Source: Henriciella marina | GTDB taxonomy: Bacteria; Pseudomonadota; Alphaproteobacteria; Caulobacterales; Hyphomonadaceae | DNA length: 64,000 nt | Direction of reading: 5' to 3' | Assembly: GCF_027213945.1 (NCBI RefSeq) | Contig: NZ_JAPWGW010000001.1 | Span: 682,001-746,000 of the forward strand | In this document: one piece after another, positions 56,658-64,000 of the stretch | How positions within the stretch are numbered: the stretch's first letter is position 1 | Layout: each line of letters starts with the position of its first letter | Notes under the pieces: generated by a model | Told to the model about the DNA's origin: nothing | Databases searched by the model: none | What the model saw: only the letters and a program-made list of their open reading frames with translations | Translations under genes and position numbers: made by a program

Positions 56658-57500
56658 TCAGGCGGCGACGGTCAGATCGCCGGCGTCGACATTCCGGTTA
56701 TAGCCGCCACGGACAGCCCGCGAGGGTTCAAGTCCGGCGATGAGGCCGGCGGCTGATTCTGTATCGCCGAGGAAGAGAAGGCCGTGCTCTGAGAGTTGGC
56801 GCGCGGCGTTGAGGAGCGCCCGGATGCGGGCCTCCTTCGTCATGTCGGTGATGACATTCCGGCAGAGGATGACATCAAACATGCCAAGGCCTTCGGCCGA
56901 CTGCATCAGATTATGTGTGCGCACGCCGATCTGACTGGCGAGGGCGTGGGAGACCTGCCACTCGCTTGTGTCGAGCCGTGTGAAGTGAGCAAGCATCCGG
57001 CGGGCCGAAAGGCCTTTCTGGATGTCGAAATGACCAAAGATACCAGAGCGCGCCGAGGCGCTGGTGCGCTCGCAGATATCGGTGGTGACGATTTCAACCT
57101 GGAGGTCTTCAAAAGCCTTTCTGCCCATTTCATGGATCAGGATGGCGAGCGAAAGGGCTTCCTGGCCTGTTGAGCCGCCCGCGCACCAGATACGAACTCG
57201 GCCGTCGCGGGCGCGTTTGGCACATTCGGGCAGGACGAGCTTTGCGATCCGCTCCAGCGTGCCGCGTTCCGAAAAGAAGCGAGTGCGCTTGGATGTCAGG
57301 GCGGCGGCGATCTCAGTGCTGAGCTTGCTGTCTGGCCGGGCATTCAGGATGGCGACCAGGTCTTCAACGCTGGAGAGGCCTTCACGGCGGAGGATGGACG
57401 ACAGGCGCGCTTCGACAAGATAGGACTTCGTCGGCGGGATGTGCTGGCCCGACCCTTTTCGGGCGAGCTCTGCAATTTCACGAAAGACGGTCTCTTCCAT
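56658..57500 (-). CDS. CheR-type methyltransferase
   Basis: 280 residues. The N-terminal helical domain and the SAM-binding domain are recognisable, with IWCAGGSTGQEALSLAIL as the nucleotide-binding region and DVILCRNVITDM near the C-terminus. The usual TTNETSFFR of CheR reads TSKRTRFF here, so substrate recognition may differ. It sits behind a response-regulator gene and chpT, with no chemotaxis receptor in the window. Confidence 0.85.
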   Translation of the reverse strand: MEETVFREIAELARKGSGQHIPPTKSYLVEARLSSILRREGLSSVEDLVAILNARPDSKLSTEIAAALTSKRTRFFSERGTLERIAKLVLPECAKRARDGRVRIWCAGGSTGQEALSLAILIHEMGRKAFEDLQVEIVTTDICERTSASARSGIFGHFDIQKGLSARRMLAHFTRLDTSEWQVSHALASQIGVRTHNLMQSAEGLGMFDVILCRNVITDMTKEARIRALLNAARQLSEHGLLFLGDTESAAGLIAGLEPSRAVRGGYNRNVDAGDLTVAA

Positions 57501-57569
57501 ATCCAGTCCGGTCCGATCTCGTCTCGATGAGCCGCTGATCCTGTCGAGCGCCGTACAGCGCCCTTCGCA

Positions 57570-57935
57570 TCAGATGAGGCCCACCTCAGCAAATTTGCTT
57601 TCGATGATGTCCGCATCGAAAGGCTTCATTATGAATTCGTTCGCCCCAGAGCGCAGAGCTTCACCGATATGTTCGGCGTCATTCTCCGTCGAGCAGAAGA
57701 CGACGACAGGCTTGCTGCCCTCATGTTCGCGGCGGAGCGCACGAACAAAATCCAGCCCATTCATGATCGGCATGCTCCAGTCGAGCAGGATCGCGTCAGG
57801 CATCTGCTGGCGACAGGCATCCAGCGCTTCGGCGCCATCGCTGGCTTCGCGGGTCTCGAATTTGAGATCCTGAACAATACGGCCAGCAACTTTGCGCACA
57901 ACCCGGGAGTCATCGACGATCAGGCAGGATTTCAT
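57570..57935 (-). CDS. Single-domain response regulator (CheY-like)
   Basis: 121 residues, receiver domain only. Acidic D8-D9, phosphoacceptor D52 in LLDWSMP, conserved Thr/Ser in FCST and K104 in MKPF. It likely receives phosphate from a histidine kinase or phosphotransferase and has no output domain. It follows chpT by 67 bp on the same strand, which makes ChpT a candidate partner, though this is not shown by sequence. Confidence 0.9.
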   Translation of the reverse strand: MKSCLIVDDSRVVRKVAGRIVQDLKFETREASDGAEALDACRQQMPDAILLDWSMPIMNGLDFVRALRREHEGSKPVVVFCSTENDAEHIGEALRSGANEFIMKPFDADIIESKFAEVGLI

Positions 57936-58002
57936 GTCGCGAGCCCCCTAGCTAATGCGCGCAGAACGACCCAGCATGTACATAGTCCGGTTAACGAGCA
58001 GT

Positions 58003-58659
58003 TTAGCCTTCTGCATTGAGACTGGTCGCCTTAAGCGTGATTTGCTCTTCCTCGGTTTCAACGCTGAGATCGCCGCCAAGACCTTCGGCGATGATGCGGG
58101 TGAAGAGGGGCTGGACCGTGCGGGCCGACCAACCTTCTTCCGGCTTGTCTCCGGCGATGGCAGAGGCGGTGTCATCACGCAGCTTGCAGCGCTTACCGGC
58201 GGCGCTGACCACGATGCCCATCCCTTCGACTTCATTTCGGACTTTGACCACGATCGAGCCGCCGCGCGGCAGGCAGTCCATGGCCAGCATGACCATATTC
58301 ATGATGAGGCGGGCATGGGAAAAACTGAGATGCTCTGTCTCGATGTCCCACTCGAGTTCAGGCTTCTTGTTGTGGTGCGATACGAAGCTTTCAGTGATCT
58401 GCTTGGCGTCGTGAATGTCCGCGGCGCCGTTCGAGAGGCCGACAGAGCCAAACGCGTAGCGCAGGAATTTCAGTTTGCAGGCCGCGCTTTCAGCCCCGTC
58501 ATAGAGGAGCTTTTCGGCCTGGACCCGCATCTCTGAATCCTGCGGCTCGTTCATGAAGTCGAGCGCATTGGTGATCGAGGACACGGATGAGACCAGATCG
58601 TGGCAGATACGCGAGGCGATGTAGGCCGACAGGTGCGCGGGGTCGATGGTAGTTTGCAT
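58003..58659 (-). CDS. chpT: Histidine phosphotransferase ChpT
   Basis: 218 residues. The N-terminal helical hairpin carries phospho-His H20 followed by D21 (SRICHDLVSSVSSI), and the C-terminal domain resembles a degenerate kinase ATPase domain. ChpT relays phosphate from CckA to CtrA and CpdR in the alphaproteobacterial cell cycle. It is followed by a response regulator and cheR. Its upstream region carries two GANTC sites. Confidence 0.9.
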   Translation of the reverse strand: MQTTIDPAHLSAYIASRICHDLVSSVSSITNALDFMNEPQDSEMRVQAEKLLYDGAESAACKLKFLRYAFGSVGLSNGAADIHDAKQITESFVSHHNKKPELEWDIETEHLSFSHARLIMNMVMLAMDCLPRGGSIVVKVRNEVEGMGIVVSAAGKRCKLRDDTASAIAGDKPEEGWSARTVQPLFTRIIAEGLGGDLSVETEEEQITLKATSLNAEG

Positions 58660-58688
58660 GATGGCCTCTAAGTGTCCGCAAAGAGTGC

Positions 58689-58703
58689 GAATCTAGCTGA
58701 TTC
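58689..58703. promoter_or_regulatory. Paired GANTC sites before chpT
   Basis: GAATC-TAGCT-GATTC is a palindrome made of two GANTC (CcrM methylation) sites with start points 10 bp apart, 30 bp upstream of chpT. Confidence 0.4.
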
Positions 58704-58737
58704 GGCCGCTTATGACGCCCCATGGGCAGCGTTATGG

Positions 58738-58977
58738 TCAGCTATCGAGGTCTTCCGGTCGCTCGATGTCGTCATGGCCGCTGCGGGCGCTATGAAAGCT
58801 GAGCCAGAAGAGGCCAACGGAGAGTGCAATACTTGCAATCGCGCCAAGGCCATAGGCGATCCAGCCATGCAGGCTCATTGTGACGCCGAGTTCGGCCCAC
58901 ATCATGCCGACGCCAACGCCGGCAAGAATGAGAACGCCGATCGCGCCGAGGATGAAAAGTATCGTCGTTCGGGTCAT
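58738..58977 (-). CDS. Small two-helix membrane protein
   Basis: 79 residues. Two hydrophobic helices (about 4-29 and 38-62) and an acidic C-terminal tail (DDIERPEDLDS). No family name. It lies between ydbL and chpT on the same strand, with a 23-bp gap to ydbL, so it could be the last member of the ydbH-ynbE-ydbL transcript. Confidence 0.7.
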   Translation of the reverse strand: MTRTTILFILGAIGVLILAGVGVGMMWAELGVTMSLHGWIAYGLGAIASIALSVGLFWLSFHSARSGHDDIERPEDLDS

Positions 58978-59000
58978 GGACTGTCAGGTAGGGCAGAAAT

Positions 59001-59354
59001 CTATTTCTGCGACCAGGCCCCGCTGTCATCCATGATGTATTCGCCAGGCTGCGCTTTTTCTATGAGCGTCTCACCTGTCACGCGAGCGACCTGCTGAGGG
59101 GTTGCGCCGGTGCGCTCAGCCGTTTCGCCATAGGCGGCGCGGCGGCGGTTATTGATGTCCTGCACAAGGCGAACGACAGACGGGTCTGCACTGCCATCGA
59201 CAATGCCGAGATAGCCATCGATACGCTCACCAACAACGCCCTGGTCCTTGGCCGCTTCCAGTTCTGGATTGGCCGCCGCGGCGGGCGCGGAGAGTGTGAG
59301 CGCGGATCCGGCAATGAAAAGCGCGGAAAGTGCGATGCGGAGAATACGAGCCAT
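59001..59354 (-). CDS. ydbL: YdbL family (DUF1318) periplasmic protein
   Basis: 117 residues. A signal peptide ends near residue 28 (PAAAA), and the mature part has GVVGERIDGYLGIV and NNRRRAAYGETAERTGATPQQVARVTGETLI, typical of YdbL. In E. coli it modulates the YdbH-YnbE lipid bridge. It follows ynbE by 23 bp. Confidence 0.92.
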   Translation of the reverse strand: MARILRIALSALFIAGSALTLSAPAAAANPELEAAKDQGVVGERIDGYLGIVDGSADPSVVRLVQDINNRRRAAYGETAERTGATPQQVARVTGETLIEKAQPGEYIMDDSGAWSQK

Positions 59355-59377
59355 AGCTGAAACCTGGTTAGTTAGAC

Positions 59378-59566
59378 CTAGAAGATGTCCGGATTGGAAG
59401 CGATCAGGTCCTCGACTTCTCTTTCGAGTTTGACGCGGATTTCCTGCTCAACTTTCACATTGAGATTGATGGTAATCGGCTCTGTCGGCGCCTGCACGCG
59501 CACGGTTGGCGTGCATGCAGCCGCGATGGCGACAAGGCCTGGGGCCAGAATGGCAGCTTTTTTCAT
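59378..59566 (-). CDS. ynbE: YnbE-like lipoprotein
   Basis: 62 residues. A signal peptide with lipobox IAAAC (Cys18) and a mature part VQAPTEPITINLNVKVEQEIRVKLEREVEDLI match YnbE. It is thought to multimerise as a beta-stacked partner of YdbH to bridge to the outer membrane. The ATG at 59566 is chosen over one seven codons upstream because of the signal peptide. Confidence 0.9.
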   Translation of the reverse strand: MKKAAILAPGLVAIAAACTPTVRVQAPTEPITINLNVKVEQEIRVKLEREVEDLIASNPDIF

Positions 59567-59633
59567 GTTCACAGCTCTCATAGGCAATCATCCTACAGCA
59601 TAGTGTCTGAACCAGGTTTGAACAGGTATTTGC

Positions 59634-62600
59634 TCATGGGTCAGACGGGTTGTTGGCAAACGGCGCGTTTTCATCGTCATCTGCGGTACTATCGCCTGTA
59701 AGCGAGCCGTTCCTCACTTCGGCGAGCCAGTCGGTTCCGGTTACGCTCTGGCTGCTCCGGATGAGTTTCGAAAGCTCGGAGTCGACGCCGATATTGAATG
59801 CGAAGGGCGCGCCGCCCAGAACATCAGGCGAGGTGCCGACGAGTTCCAGCGTGATCATCATGTTTCCCGTCAGATTACCGTCTGCGCCAACTTCCAGAAC
59901 GGAGAATTCAAAATTTCGAAGTGCCCGGAAAGCCATATCGACGCGCTCATCGGCCTGTGAAGCGGCATCGGCGACGCTGCCAGTATAGGCGATTTTCCCG
60001 CCTTCCTCATCGGCGCGAAGGATGGCGTCCCGGATGAAGACATTGGCGCCTTGAAGTTCGACCGGGAAAGTGCCGGAGACGGTGCCATTTGCTTCAATGT
60101 CAGGCAGGCTGAAGACTTCGATGAGCCGCGACAATTCAATGTTCTGGGCAGTGATCTCGACGATGTCGCTGGTGCCCGCGATCGTCCATTGCGACTGACC
60201 GAGAAGAAGTGTGCCGCCAGCGAATGGCCAGGAGGCATGCTCGATGATCGCCGTGTCGGGTCCGAGTATCTGGAAGCCGATCTCGCCGTCCCGCAGGGGC
60301 AGGCCCGGATTGATCTCGCCGACGGTCACTGTCTGGCCGGGCGGCGTATGAAGTTCTAGCAACTCGTCAAACTCGATCCGGCCATTGATGTCGTTCACGG
60401 CGCCGACGCGCAGCGTGTCGAAGCCAAAGTCGCGGACCTCGAAAAAGCCCGTCCCGCTGAGCGCGCCGCCATCAATCAGGAGTGAGGCACCTGCATTCAG
60501 GCGACCGCGCGCGTTCGAAAGAAGACCGCGCACGCGCTCACTCAACGCAGTTGGCTGAAAACCGCCAGGCTCAAAAACAAGACCGCGCGAGCGCAACGAG
60601 GCTTCACCATCCAGCGCCACGATGTCGAGTGTGACTTGAAGGTCCGCAATCTCGCGCTGGCCGTAACGCGTGCGAAGCGGACCGCTCAGCTGCATGATGC
60701 CGTTGGCAAATTCGGCGGCCAGATCAGTTTGCAGGGATTCGTAGAATGGGTCAGCATTCTTGTCGCGGATGATGACGGTGCCTGCACTGCCCGACCCGGC
60801 AATACCGGTTTCAGGCAGGGTGGCGTCCAGCGTGAGCGTCTCGATGTCGATCAGCGCTGGAATGAGAGAGCCTGTCAGTTCCGTGCGGCGTGTGCGTGCT
60901 GAAAAGGAGAGCGGGCGGCCTGTTTCGAAACCGAGTTCGGGGCGCGCGGCGGCAATGACCAACGTGTTCTCGCCGATTTTGAGGTCCGCTGCCATTTGCC
61001 GGCCAGTCAGGTTGAGCCTTGCCGTGCTGGCGGCGCGCCAGTCCAGAACGGCATCGGTCAGGGCAAGTGTTCCCGAGGTGTTTTCGCTTTCAAACGGAAG
61101 TTCGAGCGAGGCGACACCGAGCTGTCCGGATATGGCGCCGTTCGCACGGCGCAGGAGGCGACCATCCTGCGGGCAAAGCTCTGTCAGGAACGCGCCGACG
61201 CGCAACGTGTCCGGCGATGAAAAGCCCTCGGACTTGAGGCCAATGCAGCGTGTACGGAAGGACTGCACGCGAAGCGGGTCCGACAGGCGCGCATCCACGC
61301 CGCCGAAGACGCTGGTATTCGCGAAATCGAGACCGAACATACGGCCTGTGACGCTCGCCGTACCCACGGCCTGAAGGCCTGGCTCGGCGGCCCGGGTGTT
61401 CAGGACAAGCTGTTCGAGATTGGTCGACAGGGTCAGGCCATCGGCGCGCCAGGGGGCTATCCGCAGCCTGCCTGTTTCCAGCAGGACGCCACCAGCAGAA
61501 ATGTTCGCCTGTTTCACATAGGCATTCACAGATGGAAGCGATGGGCCCTTCAGGGCGGCCACGCCGCTCAGCTCTGCGTGTCCGCTGGAAATTGTCAGCA
61601 CACGTTCCGTCTCAGCGGGTGATAGAGAAAATTGCGCCCCGTTTGCCGCTGTGGCGGTGATCTTGTCGCTGGTTTCCAGCATCCATCCATCGCCCTGTTC
61701 GAACCCGAAGCGGTAGGAGGTGCCAAACCTGAACCTGGCCATGGCAGCTGCGAGGCCGCTGCGAAGCGAGGTGCCATGGGCGGTGAAGGGCGGGCCGGAG
61801 CGAAGCGGAGAGAGAATGTCGCGGCTCATTGCTGCTGGAAGGGAGGCGTCAGCAATTGTCAGGTCGCCTGCCAGCTCGACTTTCTCAAGCTGATCGTCCA
61901 CCTCGCCCTCTCCGGTCAGCGTGGAGCGGCCCAGCGTTATGCCTGCAAGCATGGCCGCCTCTGTGTCGATAGCGAGTGTGCCTGTTAGCGGGCCGGAGCG
62001 TCCGCGTGCAGCATCCAGCGTCAGTGTTGGCGATGTCATCTCATGGGTTTTGAAGCGGAGGGTCGCAGCCTCGCCTGAAAGGGCAAGCGAGCGGAGGAAT
62101 CCGATAGGACCGTGTTCAGCTGTATCCAGCTTGCCTGGATTGAGGCCCGCGCTTCCGGTGAGGCGAAGGTCTGCCGCCGCGAAGTCCTGCGCGGCGCTCT
62201 CTTCCGCTTCGAGCGTGAATTCGAGCGTTGGCCGAAGCGAAGGCGTCAGGCTCGCATCCAGGAGTATGCCGCGGCCCTGATAGGCATCGAAGCGCGCCTC
62301 ACTGAGCTGGAAGCGGGCGCTGCCTTGAACGGCCGCGCCGATGATTGAGAGGTCGAGGCGGCCTTCTTCGATCTTCAGACGTCCCTGCTCTGTGCGCAGG
62401 TCAGCGGGCTCTGCGCGCGCATGGATCTCGGCCTGCAGAGGAAGCTGAGCATTCACGTCGCCATACATCTGGATATCGCCGGCAGGAGTTGCGATTTCCA
62501 AGCGGGCATTGCGCAGGCGGATGGCAGGAATATCGAGCTCGGTGTCGGCAGAGCTGTCACTGGCGGCGATATCTTCGAGGCCGCCAAGGGTGACGCTGCC

Positions 62601-62948
62601 ATCTGAGTTGTAGTCGAGACGGATCACGGGGTCCTCGACGTCTACGAGCTGGATGCTCGGCGAAAAGAGGCCCGGCCAGTCGAGACCGACTTCCAGATTA
62701 CCAGCTTCGAGCGGCACCTTGCCGGCCTGGTTGGCAACGGAAATATCGCTGAGCATGACGCCGGAAAGGCCAAGGCGGTCGATCTCGAAGCGGCAGGTCA
62801 GCTCGTTGGCGGCGCACCAACGCTCTGTGTAATGGCGCGCGATCGACTGGCGCAGAAGCCAGGCCGTGCAAACGGCAAGCAGGATCAGTCCCACCACAGC
62901 ACAGCTGATGGTCACCCATGGACGATTTTTAATCAAACGCCTGATCAT
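59634..62948 (-). CDS. ydbH: YdbH family AsmA-like lipid-transport protein
   Basis: 1104 residues. One N-terminal transmembrane helix (about 10-33) is followed by a very long beta-rich periplasmic region, as in AsmA-like bridge proteins, and the C-terminal part (from about residue 860) has the dicarboxylate-transport-like YdbH end. Together with YnbE it should carry phospholipid between the membranes. The ATG at 62948 (MIRRLIKNRPW) places the helix correctly. Divergent from the M23 gene. Confidence 0.92.
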   Translation of the reverse strand: MIRRLIKNRPWVTISCAVVGLILLAVCTAWLLRQSIARHYTERWCAANELTCRFEIDRLGLSGVMLSDISVANQAGKVPLEAGNLEVGLDWPGLFSPSIQLVDVEDPVIRLDYNSDGSVTLGGLEDIAASDSSADTELDIPAIRLRNARLEIATPAGDIQMYGDVNAQLPLQAEIHARAEPADLRTEQGRLKIEEGRLDLSIIGAAVQGSARFQLSEARFDAYQGRGILLDASLTPSLRPTLEFTLEAEESAAQDFAAADLRLTGSAGLNPGKLDTAEHGPIGFLRSLALSGEAATLRFKTHEMTSPTLTLDAARGRSGPLTGTLAIDTEAAMLAGITLGRSTLTGEGEVDDQLEKVELAGDLTIADASLPAAMSRDILSPLRSGPPFTAHGTSLRSGLAAAMARFRFGTSYRFGFEQGDGWMLETSDKITATAANGAQFSLSPAETERVLTISSGHAELSGVAALKGPSLPSVNAYVKQANISAGGVLLETGRLRIAPWRADGLTLSTNLEQLVLNTRAAEPGLQAVGTASVTGRMFGLDFANTSVFGGVDARLSDPLRVQSFRTRCIGLKSEGFSSPDTLRVGAFLTELCPQDGRLLRRANGAISGQLGVASLELPFESENTSGTLALTDAVLDWRAASTARLNLTGRQMAADLKIGENTLVIAAARPELGFETGRPLSFSARTRRTELTGSLIPALIDIETLTLDATLPETGIAGSGSAGTVIIRDKNADPFYESLQTDLAAEFANGIMQLSGPLRTRYGQREIADLQVTLDIVALDGEASLRSRGLVFEPGGFQPTALSERVRGLLSNARGRLNAGASLLIDGGALSGTGFFEVRDFGFDTLRVGAVNDINGRIEFDELLELHTPPGQTVTVGEINPGLPLRDGEIGFQILGPDTAIIEHASWPFAGGTLLLGQSQWTIAGTSDIVEITAQNIELSRLIEVFSLPDIEANGTVSGTFPVELQGANVFIRDAILRADEEGGKIAYTGSVADAASQADERVDMAFRALRNFEFSVLEVGADGNLTGNMMITLELVGTSPDVLGGAPFAFNIGVDSELSKLIRSSQSVTGTDWLAEVRNGSLTGDSTADDDENAPFANNPSDP

Positions 62949-63061
62949 TCCGTATCCAGATGCTGCGTCGCAGCGACTAATGCAGATGTAATGGAACACC
63001 TGCTTGCAGAAGCCCCCGTCCCTACGATAGCTACAGTACCGGGGCAGGTTGATAAATCCGT

Positions 63062-63081
63062 TTACCTTAATTGCGAGGTAA
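63062..63081. promoter_or_regulatory. Inverted repeat in the ydbH/M23 divergent gap
   Basis: TTACCT-N8-AGGTAA, an exact 6-bp inverted repeat roughly midway between the divergent starts. It could be an operator for either gene. The 214-bp gap contains no gene. Confidence 0.3.
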
Positions 63082-63162
63082 GGAATTCAACTCACAGGGG
63101 CATAGACTTGAACCGTCTGCACGCGTCTTGCACGCTGGGACCAGGGAGGCCCGTTTCTCGAC

Positions 63163-64000
63163 ATGAACCTATCGCGTAGTACAGTTACCCTTTCAATGCT
63201 TGGCGTTGCCGCTGTTGGGACATCTCTTGGTGTTTTCCACTCGCTTGGCCAGTCCCGCACCGCCGAGGCCCAGATCCCGGCGACCGTGCAGCTTGCCATG
63301 CCGCTTGCTTCAACGCTTCTGACAGCTGACGGGTTCGATCCCGAAACCGAAGTCATTACCCGCGACGGCACGTTGCAGCCGCGCGAGACGCTGATCGAAC
63401 TGGTAACTGAACTCGGTGTCGGTGGTTCCGATGCGTCGCGTTCGCTCCAGGCGATCTACGATGCCGAGCTTGTCGACCCGCGCCGCGTGCGCCCGGGTCT
63501 CAATGTGACGGCACAATTCCGCGGCGATACGCCAGACACTGCTGAGCTCGTCTCCCTGTCGCTCAGCCGTGACAATGGCGGCCAGATCCTCTCCAAGCGG
63601 ATGAGCGACGGCGAATTCATGCCAATGGTCCTGCAGCCACACACCCAGCCAGTCGAGCGTCGGGTTTCCGGCCGCATCGATGGCAGCATCTATCAGACGG
63701 CGCTGTCCCAGGGCGCACACGACCAGCAGGTCGTCGATTTCGCCAAGATCTTCGGCTATGACCTCGACTTCCAGCGCGACGTCCAGCCAGGCGACGAGTT
63801 CGAGATTGTCTATGAAGAGATGGTCGATGAGCGCGGCAACCGCGTCAGCTCCGGCAATGTTCTCTATGCAGCCTTCAATGGCCGCCGCGTCGACAAGTCC
63901 TATTACCGCTTCACGCCGGAAGATGATGGCGCGACGGATTACTTCAATTTTGACGGTGAAAGCGCCACGAAATTCCTGATGAAAACGCCGATCAATGGCG
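63163..64000 (+). CDS. M23 family peptidase, N-terminal part (runs off right edge)
   Basis: 279 codons are visible. The N-terminus (MNLSRSTVTLSMLGVAAVG) is a signal anchor or signal peptide. The following region matches the N-terminal part of M23 peptidases of the YebA/MepM type: GYDLDFQRDVQPGDEFEIVYEE, GNVLYAAFNGRRV, DYFNFDGESATKFLMKTPING. The catalytic HxxxD and HxH would lie beyond the window, so activity cannot be judged. It likely trims peptidoglycan cross-links in the periplasm. GGGAGG lies 12 nt before the ATG. Confidence 0.85.
   Translation, partial: MNLSRSTVTLSMLGVAAVGTSLGVFHSLGQSRTAEAQIPATVQLAMPLASTLLTADGFDPETEVITRDGTLQPRETLIELVTELGVGGSDASRSLQAIYDAELVDPRRVRPGLNVTAQFRGDTPDTAELVSLSLSRDNGGQILSKRMSDGEFMPMVLQPHTQPVERRVSGRIDGSIYQTALSQGAHDQQVVDFAKIFGYDLDFQRDVQPGDEFEIVYEEMVDERGNRVSSGNVLYAAFNGRRVDKSYYRFTPEDDGATDYFNFDGESATKFLMKTPING

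Noticed and set aside
57991-58005. TTAA-N7-TTTA resembling a CtrA site at the chpT 3' end
   Set aside because: One mismatch to TTAA-N7-TTAA and it overlaps the chpT stop. Single weak match.

Overview
The window is about 64 kb of GC-rich, densely coding bacterial chromosome. The gene set points to an alphaproteobacterium: ChpT of the CckA-ChpT-CtrA cell-cycle relay, GapR, MmcB behind a GTTC-N7-GTTC SOS box, AddAB instead of RecBCD, an AmgK-MurU peptidoglycan-salvage pair, and a Mic60-like gene beside hemC/hemD/hemY. Caulobacterales/Hyphomonadaceae is my best guess. That placement is an inference from gene content, not from a search.

Layout. 1-2.2 kb: a gene running off the left edge, a decayed SDR tail, a small membrane protein, an intact SDR, and a gene-poor stretch with several strong inverted repeats. 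2.2-13.1 kb (minus strand): a tightly overlapping run tsaE-amgK-murU-addB-addA-trxA plus a PLP lyase (tRNA t6A, wall recycling, break repair, redox). 13.3-16.6 kb: ferredoxin reductase, [2Fe-2S] ferredoxin, thioesterase, small unknowns. 16.7-25.3 kb: F1 ATP synthase atpH-A-G-D and a detached atpC, with an enoyl-CoA hydratase on the opposite strand between atpD and atpC, followed by priA and then xerC. 26-35 kb: mixed housekeeping genes (DUF202, crotonase, SDR, ASCH, flavin monooxygenase, gapR, msrB, mmcB, Bax-inhibitor-like protein, DUF2853, thpR). 35-39.7 kb: a glycan-modification cluster (GT-C enzyme, WecE-type aminotransferase, GtrB-type transferase, GtrA) next to tRNA-Thr(CGT). 40-44.4 kb: hemY, Mic60-like, hemD, hemC. 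44.5-50 kb: GH5 lipoprotein, tsaD, TetR with a divergent carbonic anhydrase, LysE-type exporter, ppa, 2OG-Fe(II) oxygenase. 50-56.5 kb: methyltransferase-like lipoprotein, Hsp20 with a possible RNA thermometer, GST-like protein, GT4, isolated rimM, beta/gamma-crystallin protein, and a winged-helix/membrane-protein pair. 56.6-58.7 kb: chpT, a single-domain response regulator and cheR. 58.7-63 kb: ydbH-ynbE-ydbL lipid-bridge genes. The right edge cuts an M23-family envelope peptidase.

Most unusual points. (1) The atpD reading frame carries about 123 extra N-terminal residues: a four-cysteine (two CxxC) small domain plus an Ala/Lys/Pro-rich linker. There is also a strong internal ribosome site at the canonical AtpD start. 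(2) The ATP synthase operon is broken by an oppositely oriented crotonase gene. (3) The four-gene glycan cluster looks like a minimal lipid-linked aminosugar modification pathway. (4) Two candidate translation-control leaders, one before hsp20 and one before the second enoyl-CoA hydratase, could hide the Shine-Dalgarno. (5) There is an 11-bp-periodic GGTGT array after cheR, and an imperfect direct repeat of an SDR 3' end flanks a small membrane-protein gene. Several convergent gene pairs share a CTAG in which both stop codons overlap.
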